Below are positions 62,381 to 64,000 of a DNA stretch of 64,000 bases, one piece after another. This stretch comes from Dama dama. Its lineage: Eukaryota > Chordata > Mammalia > Artiodactyla > Cervidae. Within the stretch, counting starts at the first letter, position 1; every line of letters begins with the position of its first letter. A program made the translations under genes and the position numbers. The notes beneath the pieces are model-generated. The model saw only the letters and a list, made by a program, of their open reading frames with translations. It was not told the origin of the DNA and did no database searches. Location: contig NW_026870888.1 in the NCBI RefSeq assembly GCF_033118175.1, positions 3,100,001 through 3,164,000 on the forward strand, given 5' to 3'.

Positions 62381-64000
62381 CATATTTTTCACACCTTTTC
62401 AGGCTCTTCATGTTTTTGAACACCGCTTCATGCTCCTCCTATTTCTCATACCCTTTCATGCTCCTCATATTTTTGACACCTTTTGAAGCTCTTCATATTT
62501 TTCACACCTTTTCAGGCTCTTCATGTTTTTGATCACCGTTTCTTGCTCCTCCTATATTTCAGACCGTTTCATGCTCCTCATATTTTTGACACCTTTTGAA
62601 GCTCTTCATATTTTTCACACCTTTTCAGGCTCTTCATGTTTTTGATCACCTTTTCTTGCTACTCCTATTTTTCAGACCGTTTCATGCTCATCTCATTTTT
62701 GACACCTTTTGAAGCTCTTCATATTTTTCACAAGTTCTCAGGCTCTTCATGTTTTTCAACACCGCTTCATGCTCCTCATATTTTTTTCAGACCGTTTCAT
62801 GCTTCTCATAATTTTGACACCTTTTGAAGCTCTTCATATTTTTCACACCTTTTAAGGCTCTTCAAGTTTTTGAACACCGTTTCATGCTCTTCCTATTTTT
62901 CAGACCATTTCATGCTCGTCATATTTTTGACAGGTTTTGAAGTTCTTCAATTTTTCACACTTTTTCACTCTCTCTAGGTTTTTGAACACCGCTTCATGTT
63001 CCTCCTATTTTTGAGACCGTTTCATGCTCCTCATATTTTTGACACCTTTTGAAGCTCTTCATATTTTTCACAACTTTTCAGGCTCTTCATGTCTTTCAAC
63101 ACCGCTTCATGCACCTCTTATTTTTCATACCGTTTCATGCTACACTCATTTTTCACACCTTTTGAAGCTCTTCATATTTTTCACACCTTTTCAGGCACTT
63201 CATGTTTTTGAACACCGCCTCATGCTCCTCCTATTTTTCTACCGTTTCATGCTCCTCATGTATTTCACTCGATTTGAAGCTCTTCATGTTTTTCAGACCT
63301 TTTCAATCTCTTCATGTATTTGCACACCATTTCATGCTCCTCCTATTTTTCAGACCGTTTCATGCTCCTCATAATTTTGACACCTTTTGAAGCTCTTCAT
63401 ATTTTTCACACCTTTTCAGGCTCTTCATATTTTGAACACCGATTCATGCTCCTCCTATTTTTCCGACCGTTTCATGCTTCTCATATTTTTCACACCTTTT
63501 GAAGCTCTTCATATTTTTCACACCTTTTCAGGCTCTTCATGTTTTTGAGCACAGCTTCATGCTCCTCCTATTTTTCAGACCGTTTCATGCTCCTCATGTA
63601 TTTCACACCATTTGAAGTTCTTCATGTTTTTCACACCTTTTCAGTCTCTTCATGTATTTGAACACCATTTCATGCTCCTCCTATTTTTCAGACCGTTTCA
63701 TGCTCCTCATATATTTGACACCTTTTGAAGCTCTTCATATTTTTCACAACTTTTCAGGCTCTCCATGTTTTTGAACACCGTTTCATGCTCCTCCTATTTT
63801 TCAGAACTTTTCATGCTCCTCATAATTTTGACACCTTTTGAAGCTCTTCATATTTTTCACAACATTTCCGGCTCTCCATATTTTTGAACACCGCTTCATC
63901 ATCCTCCTATTTTTCAGACCTTTTCATGCTCCTCATATTTTTCACTCCTTCTCAGGCTCTTCATGTTTTTGGGCACCGCTTCATGCTCCTCCTACTTTTC
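62381..64000 (+). repeat. Diverged further relative of the D/E unit, runs off the end
   Basis: Resembles 56,190 onward. CATATTTTTCACACC, CATACCCTTTC and the CATGCTACACTCATTTTTC variant (63,136) match the D/E order. The offset is 6,756 at 63,314 and 7,095 at 63,871. The 339-bp increase is a three-monomer local duplication within 63,280-63,840. Substitutions are more frequent than between D1, D2 and E2, so this copy is older. The unit is incomplete at the window edge. Confidence 0.8.
63290..63700 (+). repeat. Three-monomer (338-bp) local duplication
   Basis: TTCATGTATTTG followed by CACACCATTTC or AACACCATTTC occurs at 63,311 and 63,649, 338 bp apart, each preceded by an ATTTGAAG(C/T)TCTTCATG step. 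It is absent from the matching place in D1, D2 and E2. Confidence 0.75.

Larger units (their letters stand above)
1..64000 (+). repeat. Satellite array of ~113-bp monomers (entire window)
   Basis: Every line of the window can be read as the same monomer, head to tail in one orientation, from the first base to the last. Seen directly: the motifs GAAGCTCTTCATA, CAGGCTCTTCATG, CTTCATGCTCCTCC and CAGACCGTTTCATGC follow each other in this order about every 113 bp. Single-base indels give 112-114 bp variants, and gain or loss of whole ~28-bp subunits gives about 85 or 141 bp variants. The + strand is pyrimidine-rich. No inversion, transposon, unique sequence or gene-like region interrupts the array. 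This is typical of eukaryotic satellite DNA. The family is not one I can name, and I cannot assign a species or a function from sequence alone. Confidence 0.97.

Noticed and set aside
1..64000. CRISPR array
   Set aside because: The repeats are head to tail without unique spacers; the segments between conserved motifs are repeats themselves.
1..64000. Coding tandem repeat protein (surface or leucine-rich type)
   Set aside because: A 113-bp period does not keep a reading frame, frames break at every a subunit in turn, and indels are common between copies.
1..64000. Centromere protein CENP-B box
   Set aside because: I found no match to the TTCG...CGGG type core in the monomer. A centromeric role can be neither claimed nor excluded.
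1..64000. Telomeric or simple-sequence repeat
   Set aside because: No TTAGGG, TTTAGGG or TTAGG runs, and no long mono- or dinucleotide tracts beyond T8-T9.
1..64000. Intrinsic DNA curvature from phased T-tracts
   Set aside because: T5 tracts recur every ~28 bp, about 2.7 helical turns, so they are not in phase. Only the T5/T4 pair inside a subunit (11 bp apart) is, which is too little to claim a bent-DNA element.
1..64000. Minus-strand genes
   Set aside because: The reverse strand has several stops per monomer (from TCA steps on the + strand) and no long open frame.

Overview
The whole 64 kb window is one uninterrupted tandem satellite array. I found no gene, RNA gene, transposon, CRISPR array or unique-sequence island. 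The repeat unit is about 113 bp, giving roughly 560 monomers, all in the same orientation. Each monomer is built from four related subunits of 28, 28, 29 and 28 bp. All four share a skeleton: a T5 tract, a short ACACC or GACC core, a second T-rich step, and a GCTC(T/C)TC ending. The representative monomer at 45,411-45,523 has 38-39% G+C, and about 72% of the + strand is pyrimidine. The many open frames of 60-225 codons on the + strand are by-products of this composition. 113 is not a multiple of 3, so the frame rotates with each monomer, and the peptides are the same F/H/L/S-rich strings over and over.

This architecture (long array, sequence-divergent monomers, multi-kb higher-order duplications) points to a eukaryotic heterochromatic satellite, such as a centromeric, pericentromeric, subtelomeric or sex/B-chromosome array. 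The sequence does not identify the species. CpG sites in the monomer are often seen as TpG or CpA, which fits a genome with CpG methylation but does not prove it.

Layout: 1-1,456 is diverged monomers. 1,457-7,127 (A1) and 7,128-12,827 (A2) are a tandem duplication of about 5.7 kb. 12,828-23,432 is an older, scrambled zone with local amplifications, a rearranged third version of A (A3), and a diverged pair F1/F2. 23,434-26,387 (B1) and 26,388-29,341 (B2) are a 2,954-bp tandem duplication. 27,391-34,995 (C1) and 34,996-42,853 (C2) are a 7.6/7.86-kb duplication. 39,888-46,058 (D1) and 46,059-52,229 (D2) are a 6,171-bp duplication. 49,126-55,711 (E1) and 55,712-62,380 (E2) are a 6.59/6.67-kb duplication. 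62,381-64,000 is a more diverged further relative of D/E that runs off the end. Successive duplications overlap (B2 with C1, C2 with D1, D2 with E1), as expected from repeated unequal exchange, though an assembly artefact could look similar.

Two points deserve attention first. Within A1, about 4,418-5,385 carries a dense cluster of single-base, mostly homopolymer, insertions that A2 lacks. This looks like an unpolished consensus patch rather than biology. The chain of overlapping multi-kb tandem duplications, with a few private changes that let copies be ordered, is the most informative real structure here. Duplication boundaries were found by eye from constant offsets between copies and may be uncertain by some tens of bases, because the flanking monomers are themselves similar.
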